From: Lentibacillus populi | GTDB lineage: Bacteria > Bacillota > Bacilli > Bacillales > Amphibacillaceae | Direction of reading: 5' to 3' | NCBI GenBank assembly: GCA_014642895.1 | Contig: BMJD01000005.1 | Location: forward strand, 62,001 to 126,000 | Length of the DNA stretch: 64,000 nt | Shown here: positions 27,517 to 35,285 of the stretch, in pieces | How the letters are laid out: every line of letters begins with the position of its first letter | How positions within the stretch are numbered: position 1 is the stretch's first letter | Position numbers and translations under genes: made by a program | Notes under the pieces: model-generated | What the model was told of the DNA's origin: nothing | The model's input: the letters and a program-made list of their open reading frames with translations, nothing else | Databases searched by the model: none

Positions 27517-27556
27517 CAGCCAAACATTCGGGTTCCGGAGAGAGTTTGGCTGTTAT
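27517..27556 (+). terminator. Intrinsic terminator of ctaG
   Basis: CAGCCAAAC/GTTTGGCTG nine-base stem, then TTATTTAT, about 30 bases past the stop. Confidence 0.75.
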
Positions 27557-27559
27557 TTA

Positions 27560-27790
27560 TGTGATATTTTGCTCGAACGACCCGACGTTTCTATTATTTC
27601 GATAATGTTTCTGCTTGCGTGTTAATGTTTTGTATTTTTCTGCCGATGTTTTCCACTTTGCTGTTGATCTCGTGCTCTTACTGTCAATGTTGCTCGGATC
27701 CCTCCTCACGTTGATATTTCGCTCATATGCGTTGATGTTCCAGTACTCCCGTTGGTGCTTTTCCCAGGTAAAGTCGATATTCCTATACTT
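27560..27790. repeat. Degenerate tandem array, about 21 bp period
   Basis: Around ten imperfect units with GATGTT-, GATATT- or AATGTT-like cores spaced about 21 bases (for example CTGCCGATGTTTTCCACTTT, CTGTTGATCTCGTGCTCTTA and ACTGTCAATGTTGCTCGGAT). It fills the space between ctaG and copA; the open frames across it are repeat artefacts. Confidence 0.65.
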
Positions 27791-27912
27791 GTATCAGTTT
27801 GCACACGCCATCGTGTCAATGTTCCCTCTTCTCTGTAACTATACGTTGTTCTAAACAAATGTTAGATCTAATAGAATATACTAAAATCAGGATAAAGCTG
27901 GTGAAGAAAGAC

Positions 27913-30120
27913 ATGGACGAGACAAACTATTTAGATGTCAGAGGAATGCATTGTGCTGCCTGTGCCGCAAGAATAGAGAAAACTGTCGCGAAAATCGATG
28001 GGGTAAGGGAGATTTCTGTTAACTTAGCGACGGAAAAAGGAAGGGTCACGTTTAATAAAAATCGAACAAGCATTGCTGAAATTACCCGAAGGATTAACAA
28101 AATCGGTTTTGAAGCAAAGAAAATCAACAAGTATAGTAATTCAACAAGTGAAAAAAGAAAAGATGTCAGTGTTCTGAAGTGGAAATTTATTCTTTCGGCT
28201 GTGCTCACATTTCCACTCGCATGGGCAATGTTAGCTCATTTCAAATGGGCTTCCTTTGTTTACGTTCCAGAACTATTTACCAACCCTTTTTTCCAATTTA
28301 TAATTACAATACCTATTCAATTTATAATTGGGTTTGCGTTTTATGAGCGTGCATGGAAGGCACTAAAAAATGGCAGTGCAACCATGGACGTCCTCGTAGT
28401 GTTAAGTACATCAGCAGCCTTTTTCTACAGTCATTTTCTAACAATTGCTATGGTAAAAAATCCTGCGTCTGCAGATTCCATTGTGCTGTATTACGATACG
28501 AGTGCATTCATCATTACATTCATTTTATTGGGAAAGCTTTTGGAGGCAAAGACAAAGTTAAATACGACCGAAGCTATTAAAAAGTTATATCAATTACAGA
28601 CAAAAACGGCCACACTTTATTTCGACAATAAAGAATTGAAATCACCTGTTGAACGCATCAAACCGGGAGACACCATTATTCTGAAGCCCGGGGAAAAAGT
28701 GCCGATTGATGGGCAAATTGTTGACGGTTTTACGACAATTGACGAGGCATTGTTAACCGGTGAGAGTATCCCCGTTGAAAAAACGGTTGGAAGTCACGTA
28801 TATGCAGGAACTATCAATCAAAATGGGGTACTGAAAATCAACGTCACAAAAACAGAGTCGGAAACAACTTTATCGAAAATAATCCGCATTGTTGAGGAGA
28901 CCCAAGCCTTTAAGGCACCCATTCAGCATATAGCGGATAAGATCACAGGTGTATTCGTACCAATTGTTGTACTGATCGCTTTCGCCACATTTACGGTATG
29001 GTATACAACTTTTCAACCAGGTGATTTTGGTGAAGCTTTAGATAAGGTTATTGCCGTACTCATTATCGCCTGTCCTTGCGCACTCGGGCTTGCAACGCCC
29101 ACATCTATTATGGTCGGGAGTGGACGAGCCGCACAAATGGGAATTTTGTTTAAAGAAGGAAAATTTCTGGAGATCCTCGGAAAGTGCAAAATAGTTATCA
29201 TGGATAAAACCGGGACACTAACAAATGGAAAACCTGAAGTAACGAATATTTACGTTAATCGTTTAAGCGAAAATGCATTTTTGGAGATCGTTGGCGCGGT
29301 GGAACAAACCTCAAATCACCCTATTGCTAAAGCGATTACCCAAAAAGCAAAATCGAAAGTCCATTTCCTGCCAAGGGTAAACAAAGCTGTTTCTATGCCG
29401 GGTTACGGTGTTAAAGCAATGGTGAACGGACAAAAGGTAATCATTGCAAATCCTGGATACTATAAAAAAAATAATATATTTATTCCTCCGCAAGCAGATA
29501 GTCTGGTTTATGATCTCACTGAAAAGGGACAAACAGTGATGATCGTCTTTATCGATTCACGCCTTGCCGGGATCATCGCTGTTGCAGACGAAATAAGAGC
29601 ATCATCAATCGTTGCTGTTTCTCGCTTAAAACAAGCTGGATTGGGTATCATCATGCTGACAGGTGACAACCGAAATACCGGAATGACTGTTGCCAGAAAA
29701 CTAGCTATTAAAAACTATCAAACTGAAGTAACACCACAGGATAAGGAACGCATCATCCAGCAGTTGAAGAATCAAGGTAATAAAGTAGTGATGGTCGGTG
29801 ATGGGATAAATGACGCACCGGCATTGGCGTCTGCAGATGTAGGAATTGCGATAGGAACTGGTTCAGATATTGCAATCGAAACCGGAGATGTAACGATCAT
29901 CAAAGGCGATTTAAAACGGTTGATCGATGCCATTACCATCAGCAAAAAAACAATGACAAATATTAAACAGAATTTCCTTTGGGCATTTTTATATAACATC
30001 ATTATGATCCCATTCGCGATGCTTGGATTATTGGCCCCTTGGATAGCAGGAGCCGCAATGGCGTTTAGTTCGTTGTCGGTTGTACTGAATTCGTTACGAT
30101 TAACACGAGTGGTGATTTAG
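27913..30120 (+). CDS. copA: Copper-transporting P1B-type ATPase CopA, one metal-binding domain
   Basis: This 735-residue copper exporter has one N-terminal heavy-metal domain (GMHCAACAARIEK, Cys14 and Cys17), whereas B. subtilis CopA has two. Eight membrane segments follow, with the transport motif CPCALG at 387-389, phosphorylated Asp431 in DKTGTLTNGKP, SNHPIAKAI for nucleotide binding, and GDGINDAPALASADVGIAIG. The C-terminal membrane block MAFSSLSVVLNSLRL is standard. ATG 27913 is chosen; GTG 27901, with AGGA eight bases upstream, is a real alternative adding four residues. No copZ or csoR was found beside it. Its plus-strand position with ctaG faces the ycn operon. Confidence 0.93.
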   Translation: MDETNYLDVRGMHCAACAARIEKTVAKIDGVREISVNLATEKGRVTFNKNRTSIAEITRRINKIGFEAKKINKYSNSTSEKRKDVSVLKWKFILSAVLTFPLAWAMLAHFKWASFVYVPELFTNPFFQFIITIPIQFIIGFAFYERAWKALKNGSATMDVLVVLSTSAAFFYSHFLTIAMVKNPASADSIVLYYDTSAFIITFILLGKLLEAKTKLNTTEAIKKLYQLQTKTATLYFDNKELKSPVERIKPGDTIILKPGEKVPIDGQIVDGFTTIDEALLTGESIPVEKTVGSHVYAGTINQNGVLKINVTKTESETTLSKIIRIVEETQAFKAPIQHIADKITGVFVPIVVLIAFATFTVWYTTFQPGDFGEALDKVIAVLIIACPCALGLATPTSIMVGSGRAAQMGILFKEGKFLEILGKCKIVIMDKTGTLTNGKPEVTNIYVNRLSENAFLEIVGAVEQTSNHPIAKAITQKAKSKVHFLPRVNKAVSMPGYGVKAMVNGQKVIIANPGYYKKNNIFIPPQADSLVYDLTEKGQTVMIVFIDSRLAGIIAVADEIRASSIVAVSRLKQAGLGIIMLTGDNRNTGMTVARKLAIKNYQTEVTPQDKERIIQQLKNQGNKVVMVGDGINDAPALASADVGIAIGTGSDIAIETGDVTIIKGDLKRLIDAITISKKTMTNIKQNFLWAFLYNIIMIPFAMLGLLAPWIAGAAMAFSSLSVVLNSLRLTRVVI

Positions 30121-30423
30121 TTTACAGTGAAAATTTAACCTGTAACCGTTAGATCCCAACTTCATACCTTTAAAATAATAATTTAACAAGTTACTTGATG
30201 TGGGTAAAATATGATAGGCTACTGGTGGTTAATAGGTGATATATTGAACATTATAGTAGTTAGATCTTCCCTGCCTCGTCTGCTCGAAATTTAAGCCCCC
30301 TCACATATTATGAGGGAGCTTATTTCCCGGGAAATATCGACAATAATTGACGTAATACTTCTCGCTTATTATCTCCTATACGTCGTTTTCTAATCTGTTC
30401 ATCTGTTCATGCTTCCGACTCGA
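30121..30423. other. Intergenic region between copA and the nrd operon
   Basis: 303 bases with no gene. It contains a hairpin AAGCCCCCTCA/TGAGGGAGCTT at 30293-30321 with a weak T-run, probably shared by the convergent copA and nrd transcripts. Confidence 0.55.
30293..30325. terminator. Hairpin between convergent copA and nrd operon
   Basis: The arms AAGCCCCCTCA and TGAGGGAGCTT pair around a seven-base loop and are followed by TATTTCCC on the plus strand. Confidence 0.6.
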
Positions 30424-30879
30424 TTACCCTATTGGTTGCAACTCGTGCTCCAGCTGTTCTAAAATGCAATCGACAAATTTCCGGCATTTGCTCCAATCCT
30501 GTGATTGAGGTCTAAGTTCTACTTTCATTGTCACTGCTAAATTCGTATGGACGTACAGCATATCGCGAAATTCCTCTACCGCTCCGCAAAAATAAGGGAA
30601 GAAGCTGTCACCCGTACCAAATACACCTGTCGTTAATTGTTGTGTATCGGCTGACTCAATTTGCTCATATAGTGCAAGCATTTCTCCAGGAATGGTGCCA
30701 TTTGCCCAAGTATACGTACCAATCACAATCCCATCATAATCGGTAATACAATTAAGTGGAAAATGCTTGACCGAAAAAAGGTCAACGTGAATAGAAGAGG
30801 CGGTAAATTGTTGTTGGATCATTTCCGCCAATTCTTCTGTATTACCTGTTACCGACGCGTAAACAACCGCAATTCGCAA
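30424..30879 (-). CDS. Flavodoxin, likely electron donor for the adjacent ribonucleotide reductase
   Basis: This 151-residue flavodoxin binds FMN. The phosphate loop VVYASVTGNTEELAE is at the N-terminus, with the aromatic FMN loops IGTYTWANGTIPGEM and GTGDSFFPYFCGAVEEF. It looks like a classical short-chain flavodoxin (YkuN/YkuP type) rather than a typical NrdI. TTG at 30877-30879 is preferred because AGGTGA lies 5 bases upstream and the flavodoxin fold starts there; an in-frame GTG three codons earlier lacks a ribosome site. It begins 9 bases after the nrdF stop, so it is translated with the reductase and probably supplies electrons for radical formation or repair. Confidence 0.9.
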   Translation of the reverse strand: MRIAVVYASVTGNTEELAEMIQQQFTASSIHVDLFSVKHFPLNCITDYDGIVIGTYTWANGTIPGEMLALYEQIESADTQQLTTGVFGTGDSFFPYFCGAVEEFRDMLYVHTNLAVTMKVELRPQSQDWSKCRKFVDCILEQLEHELQPIG

Positions 30880-30888
30880 AACTATCAC

Positions 30889-31935
30889 CTACAATTCTTC
30901 AAACCCATTGGACTGGGTTACTTTGGAATATGTCCTTGCCTTTTGTTCAAAGAAGTCAGACTTCGTTTCATTGATCATTTCATCGCTAAATACATGGATC
31001 CATGGCATTGGATTTTTTCTTTCCTCGTAAAGATTTTTCATTCCTAATTGACGCAACCGTTTGTTGGCAAGATATTCGACATACTGATCAAATTCGGTCA
31101 AATCAATTCCTTCAATATCAGCTAAAATATGATGCGCCCATTCTTTTTCCAATTCTGTAGCATTGGTAATCGATTGATAGATATAATCAATATTTTCATC
31201 TGTATTTAACTCCGGATTTTCAGCAAGCAGGATCCGGATGAATTGGGTAATAAAGTACGTATGCTGCATTTCATCACGTTGAATATAACTAATCATCGTA
31301 CTTGATTTCAACATCTTTTGCTGACGTGCCAGATTATAGAAAAAGGCAAATCCCGCATAAAAATAAATTCCTTCCAAATTGATCGAGTTCACGCCAAGTT
31401 TGAAAATATTTTCTGGTGTCGGATTATTTCTGAAGGCGTCATAGGTATTTAAAATAAGCTGATTCCGCTTTAAAACAATCGGATCACTTTTCGCTTGGTC
31501 AAAGCGTTCATTTTGCTCTTTTAGTGGTACTAACGAGCTTAAAATATACGAGTATGATTCATTGTGAACCGCTTCTTGCTGGGATATTACAGCAAAAATA
31601 GCTTTAAAACTTGAATCCGAAACATAGTCCATCACCTGATTCATTGTTGGTGTTTGCAGACTGTCCAGCATCGCCAGCTGGGTATTGACCCGTAAGAAAA
31701 TATCTTGTTCATTTTGACTTAATAAATCCCATTGTTTAATATCATCCTGCATATTTATCTCCTGAGCCTTCCAGAAGTTTGACAACAATGCTTGATATAA
31801 ATCGTACATCTGCGGATAAGCGATATCATTCCAGTTTAATAGCCCGGAAGATTTTCCATTAATGATACCGGTCGATTTATTAGGAAATTCCGGGTTTAAT
31901 AAATTGATTCGCTTTATCGGTGTATTGACAGTCAT
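30889..31935 (-). CDS. nrdF: Class I ribonucleotide reductase, beta (radical) subunit
   Basis: This 348-residue protein houses the dimetal-tyrosyl cofactor that starts catalysis in the alpha subunit. Ligands are visible: Asp in AMLDSLQTP, Glu and His in QQEAVHNESYSY with the radical-site Tyr three residues after the His, Glu in NLEGIYFYAGFAF, and Glu and His in RDEMQHTYF. The C-terminal tail, which docks to the alpha subunit, ends QSNGFEEL. It is somewhat longer than B. subtilis NrdF (329). It lies between nrdE and the flavodoxin gene and starts at ATG 31933-31935 after GGGGAGGAATAAAATAA. Whether the metal centre is Mn or Fe cannot be read from the sequence. Confidence 0.93.
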   Translation of the reverse strand: MTVNTPIKRINLLNPEFPNKSTGIINGKSSGLLNWNDIAYPQMYDLYQALLSNFWKAQEINMQDDIKQWDLLSQNEQDIFLRVNTQLAMLDSLQTPTMNQVMDYVSDSSFKAIFAVISQQEAVHNESYSYILSSLVPLKEQNERFDQAKSDPIVLKRNQLILNTYDAFRNNPTPENIFKLGVNSINLEGIYFYAGFAFFYNLARQQKMLKSSTMISYIQRDEMQHTYFITQFIRILLAENPELNTDENIDYIYQSITNATELEKEWAHHILADIEGIDLTEFDQYVEYLANKRLRQLGMKNLYEERKNPMPWIHVFSDEMINETKSDFFEQKARTYSKVTQSNGFEEL

Positions 31936-32046
31936 TTATTTTATTCCTCCCCTATTTAATCAAAACATTACCGGAGTATTTACGGAAAGAAATCAGCGAT
32001 AGGCCGATTTCTTCCTGTCAAATCTGCAAACAGTTAATTGCGTCTC

Positions 32047-34335
32047 CTAACTATGACATGCTTCACATTCTTCTATCTCCGCCTGCGAAGTGCTTCTCAC
32101 ATAATACGTTGTTTTCAACCCTTGCTTCCAAGCGTCCATGTGCAGATTCAACAAATCCCTTGCTTTAACATCATGCCGGACGTATAAATTAAAGCTAATC
32201 GATTGATCGACATGACGTTGTCGCGCCGCATTTTGTCTAATACTCCAGTGCTGATCCAATTCATGCCGGGATCTGCGGTAAAAGGCATATGTCGTATGAT
32301 CCAAATCTGGTGCTGTAACTTTGAATTTGAAATTCTTCTTTTCCTCGGCATATTCTACAGCATAGATCGGATCAATCCCGTCTGTTGAGCCACCGATTTT
32401 CGCAGTCGATGAATTGGGTGCTACAGCCATTAGCCAACCGTTACGGATACCATGCTTTGCAACTTGTTCTCTCAGTTCCAGCCAGCGATCTTTATTGTAC
32501 CCTTTCCGGTTAAAATAGGCACCCGTCTGCCATTCCGAACCTGAGAAATTACTGTATGCTCCCTTTTCTTTAGCAAGCTGCATCGATGACCTAATCGCAT
32601 GATAGGCAATATTCTCGTACAATTCATCCGCATATGCTACCGCTTGATCGGATTCCCAATAAATACCTTTCAGTGCCAATAGATGATGCCAACCAAAAGT
32701 TCCCAATCCCACTGCACGGTATTTCTGGTTCGTTACTTGCGCTTGTCCAACCATAATCGTGTTCAAATCAATTACATTGTCAAGCATCCGCATTTGGATC
32801 GGAATAAGTCGATCTAATACATCTGCCTCTACTGCACGCGGAAGATTAATGGATGATAGATTACAAACAACAAAATCACCAGGTTTCCTTACAATGACAA
32901 TATTTCCTTCATTATCTTGATATTCATTGGTAATCATCGTCGCGGACATATTTTGCATAATCTCCGTGCACAAATTGCTGCAGTAAATCGATGTACGACC
33001 AGCCCCACGTACATGTTTATTCGGGTTCTGCCGGTTCGCTTCATCGCGGTAAAACATGTACGGTGTACCGGTTTCGAGCTGGGCAACCATGATTCGCGCC
33101 ATAATATCCATCGCCCGATACGTTTTCCGGGGGAGCAACGGATGGTTCACCGCTTCCTCGTATTTTTCGGCAAAGTATTTCTGGTCTATTTCGTCATAAA
33201 AGTCCTCTAAACCAAGTGCATTACCGAATTCATCTTTCCATCCCATTATCTGTTTCACCTGATGCGGACAAAAAGTGTGCCACTGGCCAATACTGCGGCC
33301 ATTCTCATCAACTTCCTGCAGTTTTTCCATAAATAAGTCAGGAATCGCTACACCGGTAAAAATATCATGAGCTTTACGCCTTTCATCCCCATTATTCGTT
33401 TTCAGATCAAGGAAACCATTCATGATGTCCTTATGAAACACATCCAGATAAATCGCAACAGCTCCTTGACGCTGGCCAAGCTGATCAACACTGACCGCTG
33501 TATCATTCAGCAAACGGATCCAGGGAACAACACCGGATGAATTTCCTTTGAATTTTTTAATATCCGATCCAAGTGCTCGCACTTTTCCGTAATAAACACC
33601 GATCCCGCCGCCATCTTTACTAAGTCTGGCAATGTCCCAGTTATTTAAATAGATCCCATCAAGTGAGTCATCAACCGTATCAATAAAGCACGAGGAAAGC
33701 TGACCAAAGCTTTTTCCCGCGTTGGCAAGTGTTGGTGTTGCTACAGTCATATACAGGTTACTCATTGCCCAGTAAGCTTCTTTTACCAATTCCAGTCGGT
33801 TTTCCTTTGGTTCGTGCTTCATCAATGTCATGGCGATAATCATGAATCGCTCTTGCGGCAGTTCATAAATCTGATGTTCATGGTCCTTTGTTATGTAACG
33901 GTCAGCAAGCAAAAACAGGCCGATATAATTAAACAATTGATCCCGTTCAGGATCGATTTCTTTTTCCAATGCTTTGATTTCGTCTTTTTCGTAAAAACAG
34001 AGCAGATCTTCTGCATAGATTCCTTTCTCTGAAAGCGTCCTGATTAGTTGATAAAAATCGCCATATTTTATGTCTTCGTTATAGCCGCGGTTTGTGGCCG
34101 CCTGCTGATATAATTCGTTTAAATACATTCTGGCAGCAACAAAAGTCCACCCCGGCTGATCCATCGCAATATTATTCAGCGCATAGAATAATGCCTGCTG
34201 GTTTGCTTCCTCTTTTGATACGTCTAAAGCCTTTATTTGTTGTGTGATGCTTGCTGTATCCAGATGATATTTTTGTGCAGCTGCATCCAGTTCGGCAATG
34301 ATGTCATCCATGACTGAAGCTGTTTGTAAACTCAT
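32047..34335 (-). CDS. nrdE: Class I ribonucleotide reductase, alpha (catalytic) subunit
   Basis: This 762-residue subunit reduces ribonucleoside diphosphates to deoxy forms. Visible features: PTLANAGKSFGQLSSCFI (first redox cysteine), the catalytic loop SIYCSNLCTEIMQ, substrate-binding FVVCNLSSINLPRA, VAPNSSTAKIGGSTDGIDP, and the C-terminal swinging cysteine pair ECEACHS. The N-terminal region is longer than a minimal NrdE. ATG 34333-34335 has GGGAGG 8 bases upstream. The operon nrdE-nrdF-flavodoxin is preceded by two NrdR-like boxes, a cobalamin riboswitch and a terminator, implying shut-off when B12 allows a class II enzyme to work. No class II gene is in this window. Confidence 0.94.
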   Translation of the reverse strand: MSLQTASVMDDIIAELDAAAQKYHLDTASITQQIKALDVSKEEANQQALFYALNNIAMDQPGWTFVAARMYLNELYQQAATNRGYNEDIKYGDFYQLIRTLSEKGIYAEDLLCFYEKDEIKALEKEIDPERDQLFNYIGLFLLADRYITKDHEHQIYELPQERFMIIAMTLMKHEPKENRLELVKEAYWAMSNLYMTVATPTLANAGKSFGQLSSCFIDTVDDSLDGIYLNNWDIARLSKDGGGIGVYYGKVRALGSDIKKFKGNSSGVVPWIRLLNDTAVSVDQLGQRQGAVAIYLDVFHKDIMNGFLDLKTNNGDERRKAHDIFTGVAIPDLFMEKLQEVDENGRSIGQWHTFCPHQVKQIMGWKDEFGNALGLEDFYDEIDQKYFAEKYEEAVNHPLLPRKTYRAMDIMARIMVAQLETGTPYMFYRDEANRQNPNKHVRGAGRTSIYCSNLCTEIMQNMSATMITNEYQDNEGNIVIVRKPGDFVVCNLSSINLPRAVEADVLDRLIPIQMRMLDNVIDLNTIMVGQAQVTNQKYRAVGLGTFGWHHLLALKGIYWESDQAVAYADELYENIAYHAIRSSMQLAKEKGAYSNFSGSEWQTGAYFNRKGYNKDRWLELREQVAKHGIRNGWLMAVAPNSSTAKIGGSTDGIDPIYAVEYAEEKKNFKFKVTAPDLDHTTYAFYRRSRHELDQHWSIRQNAARQRHVDQSISFNLYVRHDVKARDLLNLHMDAWKQGLKTTYYVRSTSQAEIEECEACHS

Positions 34336-34392
34336 TTCTTCTTCCTCCCTTTTCCGATATATGTCCAAAACAAGTGCCCGAAGTCAACCCTT

Positions 34393-34407
34393 ACTTTTTG
34401 AACATCC
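34393..34407. repeat. Single arm of palindromic repeat P
   Basis: ACTTTTTGAACATCC equals one arm of repeat P and lies in the nrdE leader between the terminator and the start codon. Confidence 0.5.
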
Positions 34408-34419
34408 TTTTCCGGGAAT

Positions 34420-34450
34420 TAAAAATCCACCCAATATTATTTGAGTGGAT
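34420..34450 (-). terminator. Leader terminator between the B12 riboswitch and nrdE
   Basis: On the minus strand ATCCAC pairs with GTGGAT and is followed by TTTTTAA. It is about 160 bases downstream of the riboswitch and 85 bases before nrdE, the expected place for an attenuator, although farther from the aptamer than usual. Confidence 0.65.
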
Positions 34451-34492
34451 GAAACGACAGCACAACTAAACGAAGGGTAACTTGTCCCTACA

Positions 34493-34550
34493 GAGGTTGT
34501 TCAAAAGATCCAGTAAATAAAGACACATTTATCCTCCCTTTTGAACACAC
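34493..34550. repeat. Palindromic repeat P variant inside the nrd leader
   Basis: GAGGTTGTTCAAAAG and CTTTTGAACACAC arms flank a non-palindromic centre. It sits between the riboswitch aptamer and the leader terminator. Confidence 0.6.
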
Positions 34551-34607
34551 ACCTACAGCACCATCATCCCATCTTCTCAATCCCCGAAGAAGCTGAAATT
34601 TCACCTT

Positions 34608-34772
34608 ATACTAGACAGGTCTCCTGACTGATGCTTCCACCTACTCCTGATTCCTTCCCGTATACCACGTACACAGTGGATCTCTTCACTTTCGTCAGCA
34701 TTTACAGTTGCGGGGGCAGTTCTGGACTTTCACCAGATTCCCAATTAAGCCAAACGGCATCTTAGCCTAGGT
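34608..34772 (-). promoter_or_regulatory. Cobalamin (AdoCbl) riboswitch upstream of nrdE
   Basis: Read on the minus strand, the conserved blocks occur in order: GGTGAAAGTCCAGAACTGCC, then CCCGCAACTGTAAATGCTGA, GACGAAAGTG, CCACTGTG, and the B12 box TCAGGAGACCTGTC. These match the cobalamin riboswitch class closely. It precedes the class I ribonucleotide reductase operon, a known arrangement in bacteria that also own a B12-dependent class II reductase. Ligand binding would be expected to favour the downstream terminator or block translation. Confidence 0.93.
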
Positions 34773-34776
34773 TAAA

Positions 34777-34823
34777 ATACTATATATAGTTTTATTGTTA
34801 ATAATTAATACAATATATTGTAT
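34777..34823 (-). promoter_or_regulatory. Paired NrdR-like boxes at the nrd promoter
   Basis: ACTATATATAGT (34779-34790) and ACAATATATTGT (34810-34821) are perfect palindromes fitting the NrdR core ACWATATATWGT. Their centres are 31 bases apart, about three helical turns, as usual for NrdR box pairs. They lie directly upstream of the cobalamin riboswitch and overlap the likely promoter. The second palindrome extends outward to AATTAATAC on its left. Confidence 0.8.
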
Positions 34824-34889
34824 TAATTATGTAATACCAATACTAAATCAATTCTTCTGTTTTGGCAAGAGGTGAATTTACTTTTCCTC

Positions 34890-35110
34890 AGATTTATCGT
34901 CAATTCGTGGATAATGTTTCGCCAGCTTAGACGATATTTCGCTAATTTTGGATAGTTTCTTTGGAGTCAGGAAGGTATCCTGCAATTCAGGAGTTCTGAA
35001 CGATTTCTCGCAGTTCCGCATGATATCCTACATTCCCGACGATCCCCGGTCTCCGGACGATTTCAAGCCGGTTCTGCACGATATCAGCGAATTCCCCGCG
35101 TTTTATCCGA
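34890..35110. repeat. Degenerate tandem array, about 21 bp period
   Basis: Units such as GACGATATTTCGCTAATTTT, GATTTCAAGCCGGTTCTGCA and GATATCAGCGAATTCCCCGC recur at about 21 bases. Very diverged. It lies between the nrd promoter and the terminator-like hairpin at 35182. Confidence 0.5.
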
Positions 35111-35181
35111 AAATAAAATTACCGGGCATAGCAAAAAGCCAGTGGTCAGTATCACATTCGGCCGCTTATCCGAGAATTATT

Positions 35182-35218
35182 GAAAACTGCCCGCCTCCAG
35201 GCGGACAGTTTTCCTTTT
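35182..35218. terminator. Strong hairpin downstream of the AgcS symporter gene
   Basis: GAAAACTG and CAGTTTTC, plus CCGCCT and AGGCGG, form a long nearly perfect stem. T-rich sequence follows on the plus strand; on the minus strand, where the symporter gene ends, the T-run is poor. Confidence 0.65.
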
Positions 35219-35285
35219 AGATAAATAACCAGGCTATCGCGTTCACCAGCAAAATTAGCCAATACCTGGCGATTAACCTTTAGCC

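Noticed and set aside
30424-30879. NrdI as the identity of the flavodoxin
   Set aside because: Its FMN loops and length fit classical flavodoxin better; an NrdI-like role is possible only by position.
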